Below are positions 1 to 5,930 of a DNA stretch of 10,405 nucleotides, in pieces (the stretch's first letter is position 1; each line of letters opens with the position of its first letter). Where the stretch lies: positions 1 to 10,405 of the forward strand of contig JASHXZ010000578.1 in the NCBI GenBank assembly GCA_030043285.1, written 5' to 3'. Made by a program: the position numbers and the translations under genes. The notes under the pieces were generated by a model that ran no database searches, was not told the DNA's origin, and saw only the letters and a list, made by a program, of their open reading frames with translations. The stretch is from Xanthobacteraceae bacterium (GTDB lineage Bacteria; Pseudomonadota; Alphaproteobacteria; Rhizobiales; Xanthobacteraceae).

Positions 1-332
1 CCGACCATCATGCAGATCGGCTGCTTGTACTCGACGGCGATGCCGCGGATGGCGTTGAGCGAGTCGAGAAAGCCGGTGTACTGAATGAGGATCAGTGCGC
101 GTTTGTCCGCATACGACAGGCCCGACGCGATGCCGATGCACTCGTCCTCCTTGCAGACGCGGATCAGCTTGAAATCGTTATCGCGGGCGATCGGCCCCAG
201 CAGGCCGGAGCTGGTCACGATATCGGGCACCGCCAGCACGTACGCGATGCCGCTCGCCTTGAGCGCCGCGATGATGCCGCCGCCATGCAGGTCACGGGAG
301 GCTGTTTCGGTCGATCCAGTACGTGCATCCAT
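1..332 (-). CDS. TPP-dependent decarboxylase subunit, sulfopyruvate/phosphonopyruvate decarboxylase-like (partial, 5' end)
   Basis: The reverse strand reads open from an ATG at 332 to the left edge, giving the first 110 residues; the C-terminal part lies outside the window. The fragment resembles the pyrimidine-binding (PYR) domain of thiamine-pyrophosphate enzymes of the sulfopyruvate decarboxylase alpha (ComD) / phosphonopyruvate decarboxylase group. The segment KEDECIGIASGLSYADKRA (residues 61-79) matches the family's 'EExxGIAAG' region, so Glu64 is the likely cofactor-activating glutamate. It is followed by an 'LILIQYTGFLDSLNAI' stretch where relatives have 'MQNSGLGNxxN'. A GGGGGAG ribosome-binding site lies about 12 bases before the ATG. 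In this family the alpha and beta (PP-domain) chains are often separate genes, so a partner may lie further left. The physiological substrate cannot be told; many close relatives are annotated only as 'decarboxylase'. It is divergent from the toxin-antitoxin pair at 441. Confidence 0.75.
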   Translation of the reverse strand, partial: MDARTGSTETASRDLHGGGIIAALKASGIAYVLAVPDIVTSSGLLGPIARDNDFKLIRVCKEDECIGIASGLSYADKRALILIQYTGFLDSLNAIRGIAVEYKQPICMMV

Positions 333-401
333 AGGCAGTCATTCTCCCCCCGGTGAGCGCTAAAAGCTTAGGACACTTGCGGCTCACTTGAAAATCGACA
401 G

Positions 402-428
402 TCTCTGGGCCACATTGTAGCCCAGAGA
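402..428. promoter_or_regulatory. Palindromic operator of the dinJ-yafQ toxin-antitoxin operon
   Basis: A 9-bp arm TCTCTGGGC (402-410) is repeated in inverted form as GCCCAGAGA (420-428). The 9-bp spacer is itself symmetric (ACA-T-TGT at 412-418), so the site is a 27-bp palindrome with a single mismatched pair (411/419) centred on base 415. It ends 12 bases before the antitoxin ATG and overlaps the GAGAGGAAGG ribosome-binding region. A weak TTGAAA (388-393) could be the -35 box with a poor CACATT -10 (411-416) inside the palindrome. DinJ-family antitoxins and their toxin complexes repress their own promoters by binding such palindromes, so this is the expected operator. That role is inferred from position and symmetry. 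Confidence 0.72.
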
Positions 429-440
429 GGAAGGCTTGGC

Positions 441-704
441 ATGGCCGAAAACATTGTCGTTCGCGCTCGCATTGATGGGCGTATCAAGAAACAAGCCGCA
501 GCCGTACTCGGCGCGATGGGTCTTACTGTGTCCGACGCATTTCGGCTGATGATGGTGCGCATCGCCAACGAGAAGGCGCTCCCGTTCGAACCGCTCGTCC
601 CCAATGAGGAAACCATTGAAGCGATGAAAGCTGCTCGTCGCGGCGAACTCGAAACGGTGGGTTCGCCAGAGGAGCTGATGACGAAGCTCAATGCGGACGA
701 TTAG
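441..704 (+). CDS. dinJ: Type II antitoxin, RelB/DinJ family
   Basis: The product is 87 residues, normal for DinJ (E. coli DinJ is 86). Residues 3-50 form a ribbon-helix-helix DNA-binding region with the typical opening 'ENIVVRARIDGRIKKQAAAV' and the helix 'MGLTVSDAFRLMMVRIANEKALPFEP', very close to E. coli DinJ. The acidic C-terminal tail (about 52-87) would wrap and neutralise the toxin. It acts in the cytoplasm, binding YafQ and repressing the operon through the palindrome at 402-428. The start at 441 has a good AGAGGAAGG ribosome-binding site (spacing about 7). The stop overlaps the toxin start by 14 bp, which fits coupled translation with antitoxin made first. The family call is secure; the symbol is by similarity. 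Confidence 0.92.
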   Translation: MAENIVVRARIDGRIKKQAAAVLGAMGLTVSDAFRLMMVRIANEKALPFEPLVPNEETIEAMKAARRGELETVGSPEELMTKLNADD

Positions 705-972
705 GTACACGAACCGGTTCAAACGCGATTACAAACGCGAAAAGGCTGGACAACGCGGCAAGAGACTTGATACCGAATTGGATGAAATTATCCGCCTGCT
801 CGCAACCGACGCGCCGTTGCCGCATCGCCATTTCGACCATCCATTGTCCGGGGAGTGGCGCGATCACCGTGATTGTCACGTGCGACCCGACCTCATTCTG
901 ATCTACCGGAAGCCTGACGACAAAAATTTAGACTTGGTGCGACTCGGTTCACACAGTGAGCTTGGTTTTTAG
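691..972 (+). CDS. yafQ: Type II toxin, YafQ family mRNA interferase (RelE superfamily)
   Basis: This 93-residue protein matches YafQ, a ribosome-dependent endoribonuclease that cleaves mRNA in the ribosomal A site and is held inactive by DinJ. The core 'HPLSGEWRDHRDCHVRPDLI' (residues 50-69) carries the equivalents of the E. coli catalytic residues His50, His63 and Asp67, and His88 in 'GSHSEL' corresponds to His87. The last catalytic position of E. coli YafQ, Phe91 (four residues after that His), is Gly92 here, with the only nearby Phe one residue later as the final residue. The toxin is therefore probably active but this end is worth attention. The ATG at 691 lies inside the antitoxin gene, 14 bp before its end. 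No terminator is evident in the 58 bp to the convergent ispG. Confidence 0.92.
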   Translation: MRTIRYTNRFKRDYKREKAGQRGKRLDTELDEIIRLLATDAPLPHRHFDHPLSGEWRDHRDCHVRPDLILIYRKPDDKNLDLVRLGSHSELGF

Positions 973-1030
973 ACTACAATGCCGGTGAGCAGAGGATAAA
1001 AGTTGGCAAGGCGGCTCGGCGGCCGGCGCC

Positions 1031-2281
1031 CTACTCCGCCGCGGTCCTCGCGCCTTGGCCGTAGCGGCGCTCGATGTAATCGATCACCATCTTCTGGAAA
1101 TCGGCCGCGAGCGTCGGGCCGCGCAAGGTCGCGGCCTTTTTGCCGTCGATGAAGACCGGTGCAGTGGGCTGTTCCCCGGTGCCGGGCAGCGAGATGCCGA
1201 TATCCGCATGCTTGGATTCGCCGGGTCCGTTGACGATGCAGCCCATCACCGCGACGTTGAGGCCCTCGACGCCCGGATAGCGCGTTTTCCATTCCGGCAT
1301 CGAATCGCGGATGAAATGCTGGATGCCGGCGGCGAGCTCTTGGAACGTGGTCGAGGTGGTGCGGCCGCAGCCCGGGCAGGCGGCGACGAGCGGCACGAAG
1401 GTGCGCAGCCCCATGGTCTGCAGCAGTTCCTGCGCCACTTTCACTTCCAGCGTGCGGTCGCCGTTCGGTTCGGGTGTGAGCGAAATGCGGATGGTGTCGC
1501 CGATGCCTTGCTGCAGCAGCGTCCCCATCGCGGCAGATGAGGCGACCACGCCTTTCGTCCCCATGCCGGCTTCGGTGAGGCCGAGATGGAGCGCGTAATC
1601 GGAGCGCCGCGCCAGCTCGCCATAGACGCCGATCAGATCCTGCACGGCGGACACTTTGGTGGACAGAATGATGCGGTTCTTTGGCAGGCCGATTTCCTCG
1701 GCACGCTGCGCCGACAGCAGCGCCGACTGCACCATGGCTTCGCGCGTCACGTCGCGCGCATCGACCGGATGGTTCGATTTGGCATTCTGGTCCATCAGGT
1801 GGGTGAGCAGCTCCTGGTCGAGCGAACCCCAATTGGCGCCGATGCGCACCGGCTTGTTGTAGCGGATCGCGGTCTCGACGATGGCGCCGAATTGCCGGTC
1901 CTTCTTTTCCTTGAAGCCGACATTGCCCGGATTGATGCGATATTTATCGAGCGCCTCGGCGCAGGCCGGATGCTCGGCCAGAAGCTTGTGGCCGATGTAG
2001 TGGAAGTCGCCGACGATCGGCACGTCGACGTTCATCTTCAGAAGCCGCTCTTTGATGTGCGGGACCGCGGCCGCGGCCTCGTCGCGGTCCACGGTGATGC
2101 GCACGATTTCCGAGCCAGCCCGCGCCAGCGCCGCCACTTGCTTGGCGGTCGCGTCCGCGTCGGCGGTGTCGGTATTGGTCATCGACTGCACCACGATGGG
2201 GGCGCCGCCGCCGACCGTCACCTTGCCGACCTGCACCGGCGCGGTTTGGTGCCGTTCCGCGGGGCCCGAAAATTCCATCAT
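1031..2281 (-). CDS. ispG: 4-hydroxy-3-methylbut-2-enyl-diphosphate synthase, flavodoxin-dependent (IspG/GcpE)
   Basis: IspG reduces 2-C-methyl-D-erythritol 2,4-cyclodiphosphate to HMBPP, the penultimate step of the MEP isoprenoid pathway, in the cytoplasm with a [4Fe-4S] cluster. The 416-residue product has the N-terminal TIM-barrel signatures ('[16 protein letters not shown]' at 31-46, 'RINPGNVG' at 115-122). Its C-terminal cluster domain has Cys302 and Cys305 in 'ACPGCGRT', Cys348 in '[11 protein letters not shown]', and the conserved Glu355 as fourth ligand. The length is close to that of other alphaproteobacterial IspG proteins and no residue is missing. Two ATG codons stand in tandem at the start (2281 and 2278); an AAGGGA ribosome-binding site 8 bases upstream favours the first. 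It stands alone, convergent with the toxin operon on its 3' side and divergent from the gene at 2577. Confidence 0.97.
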   Translation of the reverse strand: MMEFSGPAERHQTAPVQVGKVTVGGGAPIVVQSMTNTDTADADATAKQVAALARAGSEIVRITVDRDEAAAAVPHIKERLLKMNVDVPIVGDFHYIGHKLLAEHPACAEALDKYRINPGNVGFKEKKDRQFGAIVETAIRYNKPVRIGANWGSLDQELLTHLMDQNAKSNHPVDARDVTREAMVQSALLSAQRAEEIGLPKNRIILSTKVSAVQDLIGVYGELARRSDYALHLGLTEAGMGTKGVVASSAAMGTLLQQGIGDTIRISLTPEPNGDRTLEVKVAQELLQTMGLRTFVPLVAACPGCGRTTSTTFQELAAGIQHFIRDSMPEWKTRYPGVEGLNVAVMGCIVNGPGESKHADIGISLPGTGEQPTAPVFIDGKKAATLRGPTLAADFQKMVIDYIERRYGQGARTAAE

Positions 2282-2576
2282 AGCATCAATCCCTTAGCTC
2301 TATGCGCGCAAGGCGGCGGCGGACGGAACCGCGCTGCCATGCGGAGGATATAGCGTCGGAGCGGCGGTTTGACGAGGAGCAGACATGGGGTCCTAGCCGA
2401 GTTCCGGCTGAGCTCCGGCCGAGCATTTGCCGGCGGTTCTACCAATCGTTGATCCGATTATGTCGACGTTACCATTCCGGCCCGTAAATTGACGAAGCGT
2501 ATACAATTCGAGTTCCTCCGCTTAAACTTTCATCCCGGTGGCGATGGCGCGTGGCCACCCGGGGAATCGTTTCTCG
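2282..2576. other. Intergenic region between divergent ispG and the uncharacterised gene
   Basis: This 295-base stretch should hold the promoters of two divergent genes, but I cannot assign convincing -35/-10 pairs. TACAAT at 2502-2507 looks like a -10 but has no -35 at the right distance; TTGACG at 2489-2494 is only 7 bases away from it. An imperfect 11-bp tandem repeat, GCCGAGTTCCG / GCTGAGCTCCG / GCCGAGC, occupies 2396-2424. A 61-codon open frame at 2302-2487 is Arg-rich with no family resemblance and is not called as a gene. Confidence 0.5.
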
Positions 2577-3296
2577 ATGGATGCGGCAACCGAGATGACG
2601 CTGACGTTCCGCTGTCCGCGCGGGCTCGAGAACGTCGTCCCGCGGCCGTTTCCGGCGGTGACCGGCCTGCCCGAATGGTTCAAAGCGTTGCCGCAGAAAG
2701 CCTTCAATTCAACGTTGGGCGGCGAAAGTTTTACCGTCAAAAAATGCCCGCCGTTCATCGACGCGATGACGTATGGATTTCTGATCCCGCTGGCGACCGA
2801 TCTCGAAGTGCGTGACGGTGAATTCAGCTGGAACTTCGATTTGCCCGAAGGCGTGGCGGGCGATCAGTCCTATTCTCCGATCGACTTTCATGATCCGAGC
2901 CAGATCGCCGGTACGCCGTTCTTCGACGATGACCGTTTCATCATCAAGTTCACCAATTTCTGGACGATCCAGGCGCCGGCCGGTTACTCGTTGTTGTTCA
3001 CACACCCGGTCAATCGCCGCGACCTGCCCTTCACCACGCTAACCGGCCTCGTTGATTGCGACGCCTTCTACGACAACCCGGTGCTGTTTCCGGCCCGCTG
3101 GCACGATCCGGACTTCAACGGCGTGCTGCCGAAGGGCACGCCGGTGGCGCAGTGTTTGCCGGTCAAACGTGAAAATTGGCTTGGCAGTTTCGAGGTGCTG
3201 TCGGACGACGACACGGCGCGGGTGTTTGCGTCCCGCACCGAGATCCAGCACGGCAACGACGTTTACCGCCGCAAATATCGCGCCGCGAAGCGTTAG
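2577..3296 (+). CDS. Uncharacterised protein, possibly DUF6065-like
   Basis: I do not recognise a function. From ATG 2577 the protein has 239 residues. No signal peptide or membrane segment is visible and the sequence is rich in Pro, Phe, Trp and Asp. Motifs that look conserved are: KCPPFIDAMTYGFLIPL at 56-72; 'FTNFWT' at 125-130; 'GYSLLFTHPVNR' at 136-147; 'GLVDCD' at 157-162; and 'LPKGTPVAQCLPVKRENW' at 184-201. This order (CPPF-DAM, then HPVNR, VDCD, KGTP-Q-PVKRE) recalls a family of bacterial and phage-associated proteins of unknown function that I associate with DUF6065; that link is from memory. In-frame starts exist upstream (GTG 2538, ATG 2544) and downstream (ATG 2595). I chose 2577 because GGGGAA lies 10 bases before it, and the family-like region begins at about residue 7. 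It is monocistronic and converges on the zur-operon end. Confidence 0.7.
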   Translation: MDAATEMTLTFRCPRGLENVVPRPFPAVTGLPEWFKALPQKAFNSTLGGESFTVKKCPPFIDAMTYGFLIPLATDLEVRDGEFSWNFDLPEGVAGDQSYSPIDFHDPSQIAGTPFFDDDRFIIKFTNFWTIQAPAGYSLLFTHPVNRRDLPFTTLTGLVDCDAFYDNPVLFPARWHDPDFNGVLPKGTPVAQCLPVKRENWLGSFEVLSDDDTARVFASRTEIQHGNDVYRRKYRAAKR

Positions 3297-3322
3297 CGCA
3301 GATGATTTAGGTCGACCCACTC

Positions 3323-3409
3323 GCTCGTCATTGCGAGCGAAGCGAAGCAATCCAGTGCGGCGCCGCTGTTCTGGATTGCTTCGTCGCTTCGCTCCTCGCA
3401 ATGACGAGC
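3323..3409. repeat. Long extragenic palindrome (dispersed REP/MITE-like hairpin)
   Basis: The left arm (3323-3355, beginning GCTCGTCATTGCGAGC and ending GCAATCCAG) is the reverse complement of the right arm (3371-3409, beginning CTGGATTGCTTCG and ending GCAATGACGAGC). The pairing is perfect over all 33 left-arm bases, but the right arm carries two extra triplets, TCG (3384-3386) and CTC (3395-3397), which would form bulges. The 15-base loop (3356-3370) contains a further GCGGCGCCGC palindrome. The unit sits between the convergent ends of the genes at 3296 and 3437, and could fold in both transcripts. It has no T-run on either side, so it is not a classical terminator, though it may protect 3' ends. 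Elements with this 'GTCATTGCGAGC...AATCCAG' sequence are, to my knowledge, dispersed in many copies in Bradyrhizobium-like and other bacterial genomes. Confidence 0.85.
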
Positions 3410-3436
3410 ACTCAATCGAGCTAACTTCATCACGCT

Positions 3437-4324
3437 CTAGGTTTTTGCTTCGCGGATAAAGCGCGAGGCGGCGCTCGGCTTGAGAAAGAAGCGGCCGTGC
3501 GGCGACTTCACCAGGGTGCCGAGCACGCCGCCGTAGCGCTTCGGATCGGCGCGCACCGCCCAGCGCAGGCAATCGGTGCCCTCTTCGGCCTCGCCGATCA
3601 TCAACAGACAGCGTCCGAGATTGTGCCAGACCAGCGGATCGGGTTTCAGCCGCAGGCAGCGCCGATAGGTTTCGGCGGCGGCGCGGTATTCGCCGAGCTC
3701 CTGATGCGCTTTGGCCATGCCAAACAGCGCCTCGGGTGAATTCGGCGCAACATTGAGCGTTTGGCCGAAGGTTGCCTTGGCGTCGGCCCACTTGCGGCAC
3801 TGCATGTAAAGGCCGCCAAGCTGCAGCGACAGCTGCATCATCATTGGCGCCAATTCGACACCGCGGCGAAAGGCTTCGATCGCTTCCTCATAGCGCTGCA
3901 GGAAAGCGAGCAGGCGGCCGAGGTCGTGAAAGGCCGCAATGAATGGCGGCTGCCGCTTGGTGGCGCGCCGTAATCGCGCCACCGCGTCGTCGAGCCGGCC
4001 GACTTGGCGCAGCGCTTCGGCAAGCGCAACATCGATCTCGGGATTGTGCTGGGCGCGCGCCGCCGTCTCGAGCGGTGCGATCGCCTCATTGGCGCGACCC
4101 TGCATCAACAGCGCACAGCCGACGATATGCAGCGCGCCGGCGTGGCGCGGCACGCGTCTGAGCACCTCGGCGGCGATCAGCTGCGCCTCGTCCGGACGTT
4201 TGTTGTTGAGTGCCGACATGGCCTGCCGCAGCGCCATGTCGGCATTTGCTGTCGGCGAATGTCCAGATCCGTTCGCCACGTTTCCGTTCGCCCTATTTGC
4301 TGCCGGTGCCGCTTGGCTCGTCAT
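3437..4324 (-). CDS. Tetratricopeptide-repeat protein
   Basis: The product has 295 residues and is built almost wholly of TPR-type helical pairs from about residue 28 to 262. Clear repeat units start near 'ADMALRQAMSALNNKRPDEA' (28), 'AGALHIVGCALLMQGRANEA' (62), 'PEIDVALAEALRQVGRLDDA' (95), 'IAAFHDLGRLLAFLQRYEEA' (129), 'LSLQLGGLYMQCRKWADA' (165), 'SPEALFGMAKAHQELGEYRA' (196) and 'PLVWHNLGRCLLMIGEAEEG' (230). The first 27 residues are low-complexity (Ala, Asn, Gly, Ser) and no signal peptide or membrane helix is visible, so a cytoplasmic scaffold is likely. The partner is unknown. The ATG at 4324 overlaps the TGA of the upstream permease as ATGA, so the two are translationally coupled. A longer open frame continues upstream but is only an out-of-frame shadow of the permease. 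Confidence 0.85.
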   Translation of the reverse strand: MTSQAAPAANRANGNVANGSGHSPTANADMALRQAMSALNNKRPDEAQLIAAEVLRRVPRHAGALHIVGCALLMQGRANEAIAPLETAARAQHNPEIDVALAEALRQVGRLDDAVARLRRATKRQPPFIAAFHDLGRLLAFLQRYEEAIEAFRRGVELAPMMMQLSLQLGGLYMQCRKWADAKATFGQTLNVAPNSPEALFGMAKAHQELGEYRAAAETYRRCLRLKPDPLVWHNLGRCLLMIGEAEEGTDCLRWAVRADPKRYGGVLGTLVKSPHGRFFLKPSAASRFIREAKT

Positions 4325-5220
4325 CGCGGCCGGTTGACGAAGATCAGGCCAGTGGCCACCAGCACCACAGCCAGCGCAAAGGCGGGCGTCAAGGGTTCGT
4401 TGAGTACCGTGTGACCCGCCGCCACGCCGCACAATGGCGCCAGGAACGTGAACGCCGACAGCCGGCCGGCGGAATAGCGCACGATCAGCGCGAACCAGAC
4501 CGGAAAGGTCACGCTTACCACCCAAAGCGTCTGATACGCAAAGGCGCCAAGTGCCAGCGCCGACGGCATGGCATGGATGCGCTCGCCGAACGCTGCGGCG
4601 CCGATGGCAAGGAGCGGCACCGAAACCACCAGCTGGTAAAGCAGGGTCTTTTCGGCGCTCACCCTGTTGAGCGCGCTCGCCTTGATGACCAGCGTAGTCG
4701 CCGCCCAGGCGGCCGCGGCGCCGACGAACATGAGATCGCCCAGCACTTGGTGCGGTTGCGATGTCGGGGTCGGGATGCCAAAGGCGATGACGATGCCGGC
4801 GAACGACAAAAGGAGGCCGAGCCACTGTGAAGTTTGGAAATGATCGCCCGGAACGAGCCAGCGCGAGCCGAGCACGACGAAAAACGGTGCGAGGTAGAGA
4901 AACAGCACGCCCCGTGTCGCGGTGGTCCACACCAGGCCGCGGTAGATCAGCAGGAACTCCAGCGCAAACAACACGCCGGCTAAAATTCCGGCGGCGAGCG
5001 TGCCGTCGCGCTTGAACAGCGCCATGCCGCGCGCCTGCGTCCAGGCGGTGACTAACAGCGCTGCGATTGCCGACCGCGCCGCCGACTGGATCAGCGGCGG
5101 AATGTCGTGGATCGCGAGCTTGATGGCGACATTGTTGAAGCCCCAGCTGATGCACAGCCCGATCGTCACCGCGATGGCGAGAGCGTCGAGCGGTCGGGAG
5201 GATGGCGCGTTTGTCGACAC
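4321..5220 (-). CDS. EamA/DMT-family permease (10-TM drug/metabolite transporter)
   Basis: The 299-residue product is very hydrophobic, with about ten membrane segments arranged as two EamA repeats. The first starts at 'AIAVTIGLCISWGFNNVAIK' (15-34). The second starts at 'GDLMFVGAAAAWAATTLVIK' (151-170) and ends in 'NEPLTPAFALAVVLVATGLI' (274-293), the typical last-helix signature of the family. Members export amino acids, metabolites or drugs across the inner membrane; the substrate here cannot be inferred. I placed the start at GTG 5220, which gives the usual family length and leaves 32 bp after zur. No good ribosome-binding site precedes it, and an alternative TTG at 5268 would add 16 residues and overlap zur by 16 bp. 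The open frame reaches further upstream but that part is antisense-like Arg-rich translation of zur codons. It lies between zur and the TPR gene in one unit. Confidence 0.85.
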   Translation of the reverse strand: MSTNAPSSRPLDALAIAVTIGLCISWGFNNVAIKLAIHDIPPLIQSAARSAIAALLVTAWTQARGMALFKRDGTLAAGILAGVLFALEFLLIYRGLVWTTATRGVLFLYLAPFFVVLGSRWLVPGDHFQTSQWLGLLLSFAGIVIAFGIPTPTSQPHQVLGDLMFVGAAAAWAATTLVIKASALNRVSAEKTLLYQLVVSVPLLAIGAAAFGERIHAMPSALALGAFAYQTLWVVSVTFPVWFALIVRYSAGRLSAFTFLAPLCGVAAGHTVLNEPLTPAFALAVVLVATGLIFVNRPR

Positions 5221-5252
5221 GGGAAACTGTGATGCGGTCGGCGTTGGGGTAT

Positions 5253-5735
5253 TCAGCGCTGTCGGCAATGCGAGCAGATGCCGACGATCTCGATCAGCGG
5301 GCTTTTGGGCGAAAATCCGGCCGCGCGCGACGAGGCTTTGAGCGCGTCCGCGACCGCGCCGCCCGGCCCCTCCCCGACTGCGCCGCAGCGTTCGCAAATA
5401 AGAAACACCACCAGATCCTCGCCGCTGTGATTGTGCACGCACGCCACGAACGCATTGCGGCTTTCGATGCGGTGCACGAGGCCGTTGTCGCGCAGAAAAT
5501 CGAGCGCACGATAGACTGTGATCGGCGCCGGGCGGTTGTTTGCGCCGGCCATCCGCTCGATGATTTCGTAGGCGCCGAGCGGATTATGGCTGGCAAGCAG
5601 CGTCTCGAGCACATGGCGGCGCAGCGGCGTCAATCGCTGCGCCCGCGCGGCGCATCGGGCTTCCGCATGGGCGATCGCGGTGCTGGTGCACCGTTGGTGA
5701 TCGTGGTCAGGCGCCGGGAAGATCGCGCGCGCCAT
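5253..5735 (-). CDS. zur: Fur-family transcriptional regulator, Zur type (zinc uptake repressor)
   Basis: The 160-residue product has the Fur architecture: a winged-helix DNA-binding domain with the recognition helix 'APITVYRALDFLRDNGLVHR' (70-89), then a dimerisation/metal domain. 'TVYRALDFL', 'VHRIESRNAFVAC' and a C-terminal CxxC are features of Zur rather than Fur or PerR. Structural-zinc cysteines are Cys114/Cys117 ('CERC') and Cys154/Cys157 ('CSHC'); His101 and His103 ('VHNH') and a His/Cys-rich N-terminus ('DHDHQRC', 10-16) are further likely metal ligands. Zn-loaded Zur represses zinc-uptake genes such as znuABC, which are not in this window. The ATG at 5735 is preceded by AAGG 9 bases upstream. 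A much longer reading frame extends to 6215 but is antisense to bdhA. It is the first gene of zur-permease-TPR. Confidence 0.85.
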   Translation of the reverse strand: MARAIFPAPDHDHQRCTSTAIAHAEARCAARAQRLTPLRRHVLETLLASHNPLGAYEIIERMAGANNRPAPITVYRALDFLRDNGLVHRIESRNAFVACVHNHSGEDLVVFLICERCGAVGEGPGGAVADALKASSRAAGFSPKSPLIEIVGICSHCRQR

Positions 5736-5831
5736 TATCGTGAGCCTTATCCTTTCGCCGCAAACCGCACCGCGGCGATGGTAGCGCGGCCATTGCCTCG
5801 CGGAAACGTGACGGTGCAGCGCGGTTTTATG

Positions 5832-5842
5832 TTGCACTGCAG
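5832..5842. promoter_or_regulatory. Candidate PhaR-type site upstream of bdhA
   Basis: TTGC-ACT-GCAG (5832-5842) has the TGC-N3-GCA dyad that characterises binding sites of PhaR, the PHB-responsive repressor of alphaproteobacteria. It lies 88 bases before the bdhA start, in the 195-bp divergent gap with zur. A TTTTATGTT stretch directly precedes it (5826-5834) and may belong to a promoter, but I could not fit a -35. The motif is short, so chance occurrence is possible. No AT-rich dyad of Zur-box type was found in this gap. Confidence 0.35.
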
Positions 5843-5930
5843 CACGAAGCGCCGCACAGTCCTGGCCCTCATCCGAAAGGGCACGGCCAGTGCCCACTTT
5901 GCCACGCCACACCGCGAATTGGGAATTGCC

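Noticed and set aside
85..363. 92-codon plus-strand open frame at the left edge
   Set aside because: It is antisense to the TPP decarboxylase fragment, whose motifs are clear.
1586..2353. 255-codon plus-strand open frame opposite ispG
   Set aside because: It is antisense to a clear ispG; the frame is kept open by GC-rich codon bias, and its His/Arg/Asp-rich composition has no family resemblance.
2302..2487. 61-codon plus-strand open frame in the gap after ispG
   Set aside because: Arg-rich, no ribosome-binding site of note, and no similarity to a known small protein.
3323..3409. Rho-independent terminator at the large hairpin
   Set aside because: No T-run follows the stem in either direction, so it is better described as a dispersed palindrome, though it may still affect 3' ends.
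4325..5155. Upstream extension of the TPR reading frame
   Set aside because: It reads the permease gene out of frame, giving an Arg-rich sequence; the ATGA overlap at 4321-4324 gives the proper start.
5202..5930. Long N-terminal extension of the bdhA reading frame
   Set aside because: It is antisense to zur, and 3-hydroxybutyrate dehydrogenases start at MLKGKSALVTG as found at 5931.
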